From Aldrovandia affinis (taxonomy: Eukaryota > Chordata > Actinopteri > Notacanthiformes > Halosauridae): a DNA stretch of 64,000 nucleotides. The position numbers and the translations under genes were made by a program. The stretch spans positions 5,873,501 to 5,937,500 of the forward strand of contig JAINUG010000011.1 in the NCBI GenBank assembly GCA_029706075.1, in the 5' to 3' direction. Position 1 is the first letter of the stretch. The number at the start of each line of letters is the position of its first letter. The notes beneath the pieces are model-generated. The model worked only from the letters and a program-made list of their open reading frames with translations. It had not been told where the DNA came from and did not search any database. Of the stretch, positions 22,698 through 34,752 are shown piece by piece.

Positions 22698-25600
22698 ATC
22701 GCCTATTTCTCTAGAAATATTCAATTTAATGGAATGTGAATTTATACGTTGTTCTACAAACACACTATTGTAACAATTGAAATTGGTTCGGTGAGGCAAA
22801 AGTCTGACAGATCATGTAACCGTTCAGTCATGTGATCACATGGCATGTAAAATCAGGTGTCAGAACATGGTTTCATCTGTAATGCACTATTAATTAGAGG
22901 TCTCCTCAAGGTTAAATATGCCAACATTGCCTTCCTGCAGCCACCCATGTATTCTTTCCTTGTCCATGGCAGAAAGAGTACACACCGCCAGATTGTCAAA
23001 AGCAAACCATGCCTACCTAGCGTTGGAGCTGTGCTTGGATTATATCTAAACAAAGCCTTTTTTACGGGTCATAGGGATATCCTTCCCCATTCAATCTCTG
23101 CCTTTTCAAAAAATTGTATTACTAAGATGACAACTGCCACCTACTGCATCACATCCTAGCCACATCCTGCTTTCATGTCATGTGTGTGAATAACATCTCA
23201 AAACATCAAAGAGAATTATGCAATAAAACCTTCTGTATTGTACCCTTTTACCTCACAAATAGGGAACATATTCCCAGCTCCACCCAATATAATTTGTGCT
23301 CTTATGATCCGATATGATGAGCCTTTTGCAATGTTGGGTCACTTGTGAGCCAGGCTTTTTAAATGTTTTTTATCCTTGTGGATAACTCCTGGATGTTAAA
23401 GCTTTTTGGTGATAAACCTGCCTATTTTGCAGGGAGGAGCTGTACTGAACCCCCTTGTCAACGATTTAATATGATAAGCAGGAGGGGGTGCTTACTGGGT
23501 ACTCTAACAGCCAGCCAATGAAAAGTACTTCAGAAATCCTGAAGCAGAAAAGCTATCACCCTTTTTCAATGAATTTAATTAGATGGTACTGAGAATGACA
23601 CTTCTTTGCCAGGGCCTTCTGTTTCTTTATTTCCACCCGGAATTTAGACAGTCGCCTGTACAAGTATAAAGGCATCCCCCCCTTCTCCAACATAAAGGAA
23701 ATCCAAACAAAATGTTGGCTGCACACATATTCTGTTCCCACCGAATTGCCCACAACCACTGGGTCCTTCTCTGCGGCTTGGTGGCACAATTTGGCAAAAT
23801 ATAAAGGATTCAGGTTTTTCTTTTTGTTGTTAGTACAACAGTACCTTTTTTAGGCATTGTCAGATAGATAACAACTTAAACTTTCCTAAAAACAAGTCCA
23901 TTTCAATTGGCTTCTATGAGAAACCGCCAGTGTTTTCCCCCACGGTGGGCATAGTCAAGACTTTTCAGACACAAATACCTGGACTGGTTATAATGTGATA
24001 TCACCTCTGCTTCAGAGGCCCAAATCAATATATTGGTTTGAGTGTTAGGAAAGCATACCACTGTGTCTGCCTGCTCTGACTCATATGCCGGAGTGGAATC
24101 GTTCAACAAAAGGTCGGCCATTTCCAGTTCAGTGTGAGACTGTGGGCCAGGGCTTCAGCAGCCAGGAGATTTATGTATTCTCCACTGATGACGGCAAGGT
24201 AAATATCCATGTAGTCACTCAAGGCCCTTGCGGTATTACAAAGCACCCACTGTTTGCTTGCCGGTTCAATGCTTAGGGGATTTGTTTAGAAAGAATAATG
24301 AAGCCAAGGAGAAAAGGATTTTTGCAAGCAAACTTTGCTGATTGGTTCTCCAGAAGTACTTTCTAATGAGCTGTGTGAGCAGAGAATCAGCTGTGGATCC
24401 CTCCCGTCTATTAAGAGAACAGCTCAGAATGATGTGTGGAAGGAGTTCAACAAATGGATATTAGTAAGCTACGAGCAGCATCGTACTGTATTCGATGATG
24501 CTAGCAGCCATACCACCCTGTAGCTCTCTGTAGATTCTTGGAAAGCAAAATGTTGGAAGCAGCGTCTTCCCTCTGCATGAAGTAAATCCAGTGGCTAAGT
24601 GCATTGATGAGGGTGCTGTGTTGCAGAAGGTGCTGTCCTTCAGACAAAATGTTCAACCAATGTTTTTATTCAATGTGGCACTTGAGGGGTTACCAGTCAC
24701 CTTTTCAAATCCCTTTCTCTACATCTGGTCACCTTCAACTACAAAATCCCTTGCCTTCCCTACCCTCCTTGATTCAGGTTGTGAGACTTGAGTTCTCAGT
24801 TGGTTAATAATAATAGCATTAATGATGGTAACAATAATAGCAATCATAATCTATATAGATGGCAAAGTTCATATTCATTTACACCCATTCAATTTCCAAC
24901 AATAGTTTTTTAATTTTTTGCCAATGCTTTTCCATCAACTTTATAATGAATGTACATAGAGTTTGTACCCATTCTTTGAGGTGCATTGAATTACATTGTA
25001 ATCTATATCACCAGTGATTACAAATTCAGTTTTTATATACAGACATGACAGAAGCTAAATATATATAAAAAGAAAAGCCATGTATATATATTTTTTTAAA
25101 CAGTCTAGATTCAGTATGCTGCAAAGGACACAGGGAAACTAACTTGAACTTGGTCTCTCCTTTTGTCAACTGTGGGTGCTGTCCTGCAATTTAATGAGCC
25201 AAAATGAATGCATTAAATCATGCTGAATACACACACACAAACACACACAGGAGTACCTCTCCGTTTCTCCCAATGTCAACCTGAGTTACCTGCGGTCCTA
25301 TTCAGCCTCGCGCTGGTACATACACTGAAAACATCTTGCACAAAAGACCCCAAACTAGCAGTTTTACTACCACACATAAACTTTACAGACAGCTGCTTAA
25401 TTTCCACCCTAAATACAAATTAATGGCCACATGCCTTAGGACAAGCACAAAAGGCGCACTGCTGAAGTCTGAAGGGGAGGGAGGGGTCGTTAAGATGTTG
25501 CCCAGATTGATGCCTCCATTCAGGCTTGACCTACTCCTGAACTAGTCCCTTGCCCCCCTCCCAAATACTTGTGATTTTTGAGGACCCCGGCGCAGACAGA

Positions 25601-26350
25601 CAGACCCAGGGAACGGACACATCCAGCAGCGGACTGACCATGGGGAAGAGAAAATGTTTGGGTACTGTTTGGACATGTAAGGTTCAAGGGTGTCCTAAAG
25701 GTCAGGGAAGGGGCAGGGTGGCTGATGGCTCAAGGCCTTACAGAACCCATGTACAGAAAACTAAATTAGATTTAAAACATCAACACCATATCTCCCCTGC
25801 ATGAAATTTGTCTGCATTCTCTACCAGCCCAGCTAATGAGAAGTTACTTTGCTGTATGTGACTCAGTATTAAAATCTTAAAATGGCTATGTTCATATTTT
25901 GGCATTGAAGTGACAGTTTGCTGACATGTACAATGTTGGAGTGGTGTTGAGGCAACAGTGTTAGGTTGTGGTTATGGAACTGGAAATGTAACCAGATGGT
26001 TTTGGGACCTAATCTCAGATTGGACCCTGCAATTGCACTCTTGAGCAAGGTACTAAACCTCCATAAGGAGGTTGTATGCATGCCAATAGTTTGAGACCGT
26101 GGGACTGGATGGAGTTAATTGTGGTAATAGGAGCTTCGTCAATCTGATTTAAAGTAGGGCTGTGGCAGAACGGTAAAATACCAGCCAGTGAAAATTCAGT
26201 CTTCATAAAACCACTTTACCTGTGTTCATTCCTTCCATTGCCCCTTTAGGTAGTAAATTCTGAATTGCATTTAAATCACAGCCTTCAACAGGGAAACTTA
26301 ATTCTTAGCAGTCATATTAATTTGTAGGACTGATTAGTTTGTCTCATATA
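22698..26350. other. intergenic; possible conserved patch 24,060-24,280
   Basis: No gene or element recognised in 3.6 kb. Around 24,060-24,280 composition is balanced and repeat-free, which may mark conserved sequence. Short (CA)n near 25,228-25,250. Open frames are short and overlapping on both strands. Confidence 0.4.
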
Positions 26351-26745
26351 CAGGTAACAGTTGAGCAAACAAAGGAAAATAAAAATAAAGGAAAACAGTT
26401 GAGCAAATGTGGGATACAAAGTACATTGGCAGCAGGTGTGGATTAAGCAATTAACATCCCATCATGCTTAGGTTATGTATAAAAATTCTAGGCAGGCCCA
26501 GTTGCCCATTATTTTGGCTGCCATGGTTATAAGAATACATCTCAGTGACTTTGACTTTGAGAGGGATGATTTTTGGGGCAAGATGTCAGGAGCTTCAGTG
26601 GCAAAGACTGCTCTACGTTCTGATGTTTCATGAGGAATAGTGACTACATTGATATTGCCATTGAAGTCTGAGGAAAAGGCATCATCAGCTAGGGGCAACT
26701 GTGATTGAAAGCGCATACTCCTCGACTGTGATGTCCGTGCATTAG
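26351..26745 (+). mobile_element. Tc1-like element, left part (split by CR1)
   Basis: TA|CAGGTAACAGTTGAGCAAAC at the end, then decayed transposase N-terminal sequence recognisable at nucleotide level (ACATCTCAGTGACTTTGACT, GAGCTTCAGTGGCAAAGACT, GACTGTGATGTCCGTGCA). It stops abruptly where the LINE begins; the remaining part is at about 28,900-29,712 in the same orientation. Confidence 0.75.
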
Positions 26746-28430
26746 AACACAAGAACATAAGAATACATAATGACGAGAACAGGCCATCTAGGCTCATCAT
26801 GTCCTAATCTAAAGAATATCTCATCTAGCCTGGACTTGAATAGCCCAAGTGTTTCTGCCTCTACTACCCCCTAAGTCTCCATTTGCTAAGCTTAACTAGA
26901 TTGAGTGCCTTAAGTCTATCCTCATAACTTTAGCATTTTAACCTCTATATATAACCTTTGATTTATACTCAATACGTTTTGCTATGCATCCCAGCATCCT
27001 GTTGGCCTTTTTCACTGCTGTAGCACTGATTTGATGCAGATAGACTTTGATCAACTACAATTCCAAGTCTTTTTCAAATTGAACACCTACTATTTTTTCT
27101 CCTCCCATAAAACACTTATATTTTTATTTCCCACATGCATAACTTTACATTTAGCAATATTGAATGTCGTCTGCCACGTTGATGCCCATTCTTGGATTTT
27201 GCTTAAATCATCTTGCATTACTTCCAAACTGTTTGCCAAACCCCCAAGTTTAGTATCATCTGCAAATGTAACTATTTTGCTACTAACATCCCTATCAAGA
27301 TCACTTATGTAAATAAAGAAGAGCAGAGGTCCCAGCACCGATCCCTGCGGGACTCCACTGCCCACAGCACCTAGGTCAGATATGGCCCTACCTACCTGTT
27401 ATTCTTTGTATTCGCCCTTGCAGCCAATTATGAACCCACTCTGAAGCAACTCCTGAAATTCCTACTGAATTCATTTTAACAATGAGCCTCTCATGTGGTA
27501 CGTTATAAAATGCTTTTTGAAAGTCCAAATATATAATATTATAAGCATGGTTCAGGTCAACACACTTTGTAGCCTCTTCAAAAAAGTCCAGGAGTTTTGT
27601 TAGGCATGACCTCCATTTGAGAAAACCAGGTTAGCTCTCCCTTAAAAGACTATTATTTTTTAAGAATGATTCCAACTAATGTGGTTCTCTGTGGCTCAGT
27701 TTTTAAGAATGATTCCAACTGAAAATTTATACAACTACTAACATTCCAGTATATTATATTAATTACATTCCAGTATTTTACAATTCGTAATGCATACTTT
27801 TGGGATGAATTTACACTGTACATCTATAATAACCCTTTTAAATGTAGACCATTTTTAATTCACAGTTCTGCAATCTACAAGTTTTACCCAATCTATATTA
27901 CTTAAATTCTCTCTCATTTTATTAAAGTCAGATCATCTGAAGTTAAAAATTAGATGAGTTAGAGGAGGCTGTCTTAACTTGCCAAAAAATATCAAAAGTA
28001 TCTGCACTGTGATCACTAGTGGTTCTATTACCTCTGTGCTGCAAATTCTGTCAGGATTATTACACAAAACGAGATCCTGTATTGATTTCCCTCTTGTAGC
28101 CTGAGTAACAGACTGTATCAAAAAGCAATCATTGACCACATCTCAAAACTCCTCTTTACATTTACCCTGACCGGGCACTACTTCCCAATTAATAGAAGGG
28201 TAATTAGAAGTCACCCATTATTAACATCTTTCCTTCAGCACAGGTTTGTTTTATGTTACCAAAGAGCATATTATTCATGTTACTGTCTGGAGCTGGAGGT
28301 CTATAGCATAGCCTACTCCTATGTTAAGGCCCTTCTCATGATCTCCCAGTAATTTAATCTGGAATCTAATCCACATTTGAATCCCTAAATATTAGTCTAT
28401 TGCTCTCCCTGCACTGAACGAATTACTGCC
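26746..28430 (-). mobile_element. CR1-like LINE fragment (endonuclease end and reverse transcriptase)
   Basis: Minus strand. Endonuclease C-terminal part: MLIMGDFNYPSINWE and TQATRGKSIQDLVLCNN near 28,240-28,060. Reverse transcriptase: YLDFQKAFYNVPHERL and GVASEWVHNWLQGRIQR near 27,530-27,410, SGVPQGSVLGPLLFFIYISD and FADDTKLGG near 27,360-27,240, KCKVMHVGN near 27,130. The 3' end has repeated TTCTTATGTTCTTGTG. Internally deleted, with stops. This type is abundant in non-teleost and early-branching ray-finned fish. Confidence 0.9.
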
Positions 28431-28890
28431 AAAACAGAGTCAAGTCGATACAATACAAAACAAAGCCAAAAATACAATCAGCATCGAGGTGGTTCCGAAC
28501 AGTCAGGTGCAGAAATGAATAAATGGCAACAAAACCATTCTTATAACTAGCAAACTTTTGGTCAGGTTACCTTTAGAGAGCAAGCTAGCAGCAGCCAACC
28601 GAAACGGCTATATCGCAACGCTTAAAGGTAAACGCTTAAAGTTAAACAAACAAAAGCTAATTAGCTATCCAATATTTCCCTGCTCTTGGATTTGCTCCTG
28701 AGAGGGCAAAAAAATAAAAATATATAAATAAATGTCAACACAAATCACAATCCCAATAATCTCAACGACCGAAACAGCAACAAACAATCCGCTCAAACTC
28801 CCTTCACGACATCATGACAACAGCAATCCTATCAGGCAAAGCGAGTAATCCCGTCAGGCAAAGTGAAAAAAGGTCAGGCCCGAAATACAA
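28431..28890. other. unassigned insert between CR1 and Tc1 right part
   Basis: Composition differs from the flanks (CAAACAAAAG, CAACCGAAACGG). It may be the 5' part of the LINE or a separate insertion. No coding potential recognised. Confidence 0.4.
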
Positions 28891-29712
28891 GGCAAAATAG
28901 ACAAACAGCTTTGAATCAATTGTAAACATGAAATACTGGAAATATCTAGGGCAGGTAGTTTCATCAAGAACTTCACAGAGAGGAATAATATGATCGAGTC
29001 ACAGTGCACAGACCCCGTATTACACCTACAAATGCACATTAGTGAGTAAAGTGGTGCAAAGAACACAGGCTGTGGCCTAATGAGCATTGAACAAAAGTCA
29101 TATGGTCAGATGAATCATCCTTCACCCTGTTGTCAACAAGAGGACAAGTGCATGTGTGGCACATGCCAAAAGAAACCTAGAGGCCTGAATGCTTGTTTCC
29201 CACGGTGAAGGGTTCTGGCAGCTTTGTTATGGTGTGGGGTGCATGGTTTAGGTCCACTCAACCTCTTAGAGGGAAAGGTAAACACCAATAAATACAAAGC
29301 CATTCTGAATGATTACCTTCATCCTATGGTGAAGCATTTCTATCCTGATGGGAGTGGTCTCTTCAAGGATGATAATGCCCCATCCCCAGGGCACGAGTGG
29401 TCACTGAATGGTTTGATGACCATGAAAACTATGTAAACCATATGCCATTGCTGTTTCAGTCACCAGATCTCAACCTAATTTAACAGTTTTGGGAGATTCT
29501 GGAGCAGTACCTGAAACAATGTTTCACCATCAACAACACACCAAATTATTAACATTTTCATGGAAAAATAGTGCTCCATCCGTCATATATAATTCCAGGC
29601 ATTTCTAGAATCTATGCCAAGGCACATTGAAGCAGTTCTGGCAGCTCCTGGTGGCCCCATGCCCTATTATGACGTTTTATGTTGGCGTTTCCTTTATTTT
29701 GGCATTTAACTG
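28891..29712 (+). mobile_element. Tc1-like element, right part
   Basis: Decayed transposase sequence: TGGTCAGATGAATCATCCTT (the W-S-D-E-S-S box) at 29,103, then GTGAAGGGTTCTGGCAG...GTTATGGTGTGGGG, then the DDE part with DDNAPS..GHEWS and SPDLN at 29,365-29,480. It ends with GTTTCCTTTATTTTGGCA and AACTG|TA at 29,712. Together with 26,351-26,745 it makes about 1.2 kb, the usual length of the family. Confidence 0.85.
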
Positions 29713-30040
29713 TATATATAAAAATAACATAGAGGTGCAAATTGGTATTGGATTCCAGTCTGGCAAAAGAGGATGAGGATATGATTTGAAATGATGGCTG
29801 TAGTACAGACATTTATTGCAGAGCATATCTTCGTAAATTTTAATGATAAAATGTATTTGTCTATAGTTTATACATACAGTACAGAAAAAATGTTCACTAC
29901 ACTATACTGTCGCAAATTGTAATTATTCACTGTCCAGTGGAACAGATGATTTAAGACCACAATGTCCATATTACCTTCTCTTCCTGATATACTTTATGCC
30001 CGGTAATTTAAACCTAAAACATTCTTGTGACCAATCCACA

Positions 30041-30042
<2 letters not shown>
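29713..30042. other. intergenic, nothing seen
   Basis: No recognisable feature. Confidence 0.4.

Positions 30043-30118
<76 letters not shown>
30043..30118. repeat. (GT)n microsatellite
   Basis: About 37 GT units, with a second array of about 14 units near 30,235-30,262. Confidence 0.98.
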
Positions 30119-30120
<2 letters not shown>

Positions 30121-30262
30121 TAAATTGTTTGTGTGTGTATTTTTCAAAAACTTTAATATAAAATGTGTGTGTTTTTTTTTCAGCAGCAGTGAACTTTGCT
30201 TAATCAGATATTGTGTGTGAAATGTGTGTGTGTAAATGTGTGTGTGTGTGTGTGTGTGTGTG

Positions 30263-32787
30263 TCTGTCTGCAGACAACTGGTTCCATTTACTCAATTTAT
30301 GACACTAATGAACTACTATGGTGGAGACACCCTATGAAACACCAATGATGATTTCAGTGCACTGATTTAAACCTTGGCTAAGATCCCTTAATATAATTTA
30401 GACACAGGGCAGCCAGGTAAGGGTATGTCAACACATGCAAGTCCAAATTCACAGGCAACCAAACTGATCACACGGTAGAGGAACACTTCAACAAACATGG
30501 AAAGTCATTATTATGTTTTTTTTGTTTTTGATTGGGAAAAAGCATTTGTTCACAATCTATCAAAACCATCTGGAAAAGCCTGCCCGTCTGATGAGGTTGC
30601 AAGCAAGCAAGACGAGAGCAAGGGCGTGATGTTTTCCTCGTGAGGTCATTTCGCAGCCGTTCCACCTTGACTCCAGGTTCCGCCACGCGTGTCAAAAGTG
30701 ACAAAAAGTTGCAGTCGTCCACCCTCGCAATAGCGCGGGACATTTAAACCTTTATTTGCCTCGGAGTCCCTCAGCTGTTATCTCAGTTCCGTGGAAGGCT
30801 TAGCCTCTGGCACGCCACAAGGCAAGACTTACTTCAATATCTTAGCACTTCACCCTGTGCCATTTGATTAGCATCCTTTCATCAGCATACATCTCTGAGC
30901 TGATCTTTCTTTTGCTGCCGAGAGGGCTGGTGAACGCTGGGGAAATGAATGTCAGGCAAGGTTTCTGCATTAATAACGTACTCTGTGCACCTGTACAGAA
31001 ATTCACATCAATGGATGTGACACGGACGGTAATGATTATACAATCCCATAATTTTGCATTTGAATATCCTCATCAACAGCTTACTTGCAGTGATAAGCAG
31101 ACATGTTTTTTTTCATTTGCAGCAACAACCAAACAAAGAGCGTCACTGTACATAAAATATACAGTAATTGCACTTCACGCCATTGTGGAATGTGATATAC
31201 CAAATCAGTGCATGATTATAATACAAATGATTAAAATCTGTCTGATAAAAATTATTTACCCAAAATTGTTCCCAAGTAGAACAGAGGTGTGGCTCAAAGT
31301 GCTCTTGAACAGCATGTGTAAAAAGATATAATCAATAATAATATAGTAATCATTTTACCCTCTTTTACAGTACTGATGTGTAATATTTTCGAATGCTCAT
31401 ATATCCATGAATAAATAGAGATGAAAAGATAGAAGATCATGTGACATGTGAGACATTGAAATCCAGTCCCTCACCTTAACATCAGGGTCTGGAGTGACAA
31501 TATCCTAATCCCTTAATCTGGAAAGTTTTCACCCCCTCCTCCCAGGCTGCTCCCTGTAGTCTTTATTAAGGGTCTGAAGGCGGGACTGTGGAAAGATGGC
31601 AGGTGGTACCATCCCATCCTGGCCAGTGCCTCCACAGGGGGGTGGCAAGGTAATGTCACAAACAACAGATTGGCAGGACAATATCATTCGTCCAGCCCAG
31701 TCAATTCGGGTCTGATGAGAGAGACAGGGCAATCTCGATCACTCATTAAAGAAGCCCCACTAATCGGGTTCCAGGGGCGGATCATTCGACCTGACAGTCA
31801 TTGTGGTTTGGGGAATCGCCCTCAAACACAATGCTGTCTGTCCTCTGCCCTTTGGCCGGCAGGCTAATCCCAGCTATGAACTCACTCACTCATTCACTCT
31901 CCTCTTTCCTGGAGGAATCACTCTCTTCCCCTAAATGATTGTCAGAGGGTCTGCATCGTCTTATACCCCCACCCCGGTCATCTGCCATGGTCGGTCTTCA
32001 TTAGGAGAATCTTGATTCCACTGTTCCTCTGTTTTACAGAGTGGTCACCCCCATGGGACAATTATGGCCCAGATAAGAACTGAGCCCAACCCATAACCGC
32101 TCCCCTCTGACGGTGGGTCCAGTGACCGCAGAAACTCAGCGGAGCGCACCGATTGTGCACCGTATCAAATATGTCTCTCTTTGTGACTCTCCACCGACTG
32201 TGCGACCTGAGGTCAGGTTGCCATATGAGCCATTATCCTATGCTTACTACAGTGCTTTTCAAAGCTTCCCGTATCTGCCGGGCCGTAGAGAGGAGAGAAT
32301 ACTGCCTGCGTGCCTCAGAGCAGCAGGGAGAGCTATAAGCCAGCCGGCGAAGGAAACACTGCTGCTGACAATGGCCTTCCTCTCCTCCATTTTAGACACG
32401 TGTAACTGATAGGTCTGTCGCTCTCCGCATCTCAGTCTTCCCTGCTTCGAGGAATCGACCTCTGTTTTGCTGAATTTGATAAACCAGAAGCTGTGTTCTT
32501 TGGCAGTGGTTAACCAAATGGTTTGTGTGATCTGCACTACAGTGATGGCAAAATGGCTGCTTTAATGTAAAAGTGAGGTGTTTTGTGATTAGCCTGATGG
32601 TTTACATTTGGTTTAGTGCATGCTAGTTTGAGTCGTTCTTCTGTTTAACCACGTATTAAACAGTGTTTGTCCTCCATGTCTTAATATGGAGTGTTCTAGA
32701 AAGGCAGAGTAACTACAATTTGGAGAGAGAGAGTAAGAGAGAGAGTTAAAAGAGAGTTAACCCCCATTTTGATAAAGAAAATATATA
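30263..32787. other. intergenic; balanced-composition stretches 30.55-31.10 and 31.5-32.5 kb
   Basis: No element or gene recognised. 30,550-31,100 and 31,500-32,500 are repeat-free with balanced base composition and could be conserved non-coding DNA. A 155-codon plus-strand frame at 30,864-31,331 has no family resemblance and a composition like random AT-rich DNA. Confidence 0.35.
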
Positions 32788-33455
32788 CAGTTGGTATAAT
32801 AAGTATTCACCGCCTTTGGTATTTTTCAAATTTTATTTTCTTACTTCATGGAATAAAAATTGACTTAATTTGGATTTCTTGCCACTAGTCAACACAAAAT
32901 ACTATATAATGTTAAATAAAAAACAGGCAATAATTGATTTTGTAAGTATTTAACCCCTTGACTTAATATTTACTTACTCTTCATATATATTTTTCTTTTT
33001 TAATCACTAACCTTTTCCTTCCCAGTATTACAGGTATGGTATGCAGCTGCCTACAACAATGTCTATCGCTGTATTACTGCACTGATCTTTTGCGCGAACT
33101 ATGATTATTCCTACCATGTATTAATGCACATCTTGTGCTCTGGATAAGAGCATCTGCTAAAAGCTTAAAATTTAAATGTAAATGTAAATTTGGTAGAAGC
33201 ACCTTTAGCTGCAATTACAGCTGTGAGTCTATTTGGGTGAGTCTCTACCAGCTTTGCAATTTTCACCCATTCTTCTTAACAAAATTGCTTGAGCTTGGAT
33301 GGGGACCGTTGAGGAACAACAATTTTCAAATCTTTCTATTTGAAAAGCTAAATCAAAAGCCACACTGGAGTGGTTTAAAAAACAAATCAATGTCCTGGAG
33401 TGGCCCAGTTAAACCCCAGACCTCAATCCCATTGAAAATTGCTAGCGACAGGTGA
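32788..33455 (+). mobile_element. Tc1-like element, truncated, with internal insertion
   Basis: TA|CAGTTGGTATAATAAGTATT at the left end matches the copy at 55,084. Interior has GGTAGAAGCACCTTTAGCTG, ACAGCTGTGAGTCTATTTGG and CTACCAGCTTTGCA, classic for Tc1 relatives, and ends in sequence corresponding to the NP(R/Q)TSIP end of a transposase. About 33,000-33,190 is foreign: a SINE/LINE 3' end with CTGGATAAGAGCATCTGCTA and an AAATGT tail. The right terminus is missing. Confidence 0.75.
33000..33190 (+). mobile_element. short interspersed 3' end (SINE family 2-type tail) inside Tc1-like element
   Basis: Carries CTCTGGATAAGAGCATCTGC TAAAAG then (AAATGT)n, the same tail as the SINEs at 54.8 and 59.8 kb. 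The tRNA head is not recognisable. Interrupts the Tc1-like element around it. Confidence 0.6.
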
Positions 33456-33599
33456 AGGGTGCGGCTGGGAGACTGGAAGAGGGAAGTTCACAACTGGGAC
33501 AGCTCTGAGTCTGTCTGCAAAGGAGAAAAATTCCATTCAACAAAACAAATAAAATCATTAAAATAATCATAGAAATAATAAGTTAAAAAAAGTTTTAAT

Positions 33600-33650
33600 G
33601 ATGATGACAGTACATTACATTTTACAATGCTCTTATCCAGAGTTACAAAA
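33600..33650 (-). mobile_element. fragment of the same SINE tail
   Basis: GCTCTTATCCAGAGTTAC preceded by ACATTACATTTTACA: the reverse of the family tail, about 50 bp only. Confidence 0.6.
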
Positions 33651-33955
33651 ACAAGAACAATTTTAGCGCACAAGATCAGTGCAGGCATAGGACATCAGAC
33701 GTATCATACCTGTAACACTGAACAAGTAAACAGTGGTGACGACAGATTGACTAGATGGACAGTGTTCAAAGCTGTACATGCAGGGTTTGTGTTCAAAGCC
33801 CATTCAAGAGGAAGGCATGAGAGCCTGTTGAAAATTAATCTGTTGAGGTCAATCAGGCCAGGCCAGATATTACAGACCGAAGAGGAACAGGTGATTGTCA
33901 CATTGGGGGCTGGGCTGTTGTATTTCTTCTCAGATATATGACTGTTAAATGGTGG
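33651..33955. other. intergenic, nothing seen
   Basis: No recognisable feature; G-run at 33,953-33,962. Confidence 0.4.
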
Positions 33956-33959
33956 GGGG

Positions 33960-34400
33960 GGGGTCTTTAATCAGGGACCTAGGAAGAGCCAGGGGGCTTG
34001 TAGAGCTGCCATAGTGCCCACCAGTCACTGTTATGCTAATGAATAGGGCTGAGGGTGTGAAAGGAGAAGCAATCTCATTACAGGTGTGCTAATTAATGCG
34101 TGTGTCCAGGGCAGGGCAGCACCTGATCACAGTGCCAGGAGAGGTGGGAGGAGCAAGAAGGCATTGCTTGGTTGTTGGCAGTAAATAAACACTCCTGATG
34201 TGATTAGAGAAAGATGGATTCTCTGAGAAAACGTTTCCGCCCCTCCCCCTGAGTGATGCATTGACCTCTAACCTCTCCTAGCATGCTCTCCTTCCCACTC
34301 TTATTTCCATAACTGCATTTCCAGGGTAATTAACCATTTCAGCAAGCAGACCAAGTCCGCAATCAGAGCTGAGATCTCTACCTCTGTTGTTTTACAATGA
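33960..34400. other. candidate conserved non-coding block with homeodomain/octamer-type motifs
   Basis: Repeat-free, balanced composition. ATGCTAAT (octamer-like) at 34,033-34,040, CTAATTAATG at about 34,089-34,099 and GGTAATTAACC near 34,325-34,335, plus CTCATTA. TAAT clusters of this kind are common in developmental enhancers. No coding frame. Conservation not testable here. Confidence 0.35.
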
Positions 34401-34602
34401 AGCTGATTTTGCGATAAGTATTGAAGGTTTGTTCCATGCTCTTGGCTGGTTATGCGCACCCATATCACACTGTAAGCTGTGATTCATTCAGTTGTGATTC
34501 TGGCTTAATAACCGTTTGTATTTATTACTTTATTTTTGCGAAGCCAATAAAAAAGGCTAATAAAACTATTATTTTACCACCAGAAGATTGGCCCTATGCC
34601 CT

Positions 34603-34626
34603 GTGTGTGTGTGTATGCATGTGTGT

Positions 34627-34682
<56 letters not shown>

Positions 34683-34685
34683 ACG

Positions 34686-34731
<46 letters not shown>

Positions 34732-34752
34732 TGTGTCTGTGTGTGTTTGTGT
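34603..34752. repeat. compound (GT)n microsatellite
   Basis: Two long GT runs separated by GCACGCAT, total about 140 bp. Source of several Cys/Val-rich open frames that are not genes. Confidence 0.98.

Noticed and set aside
30864..31331. 155-codon open frame on the plus strand
   Set aside because: Composition of random AT-rich DNA, no motif, no splice or promoter context.
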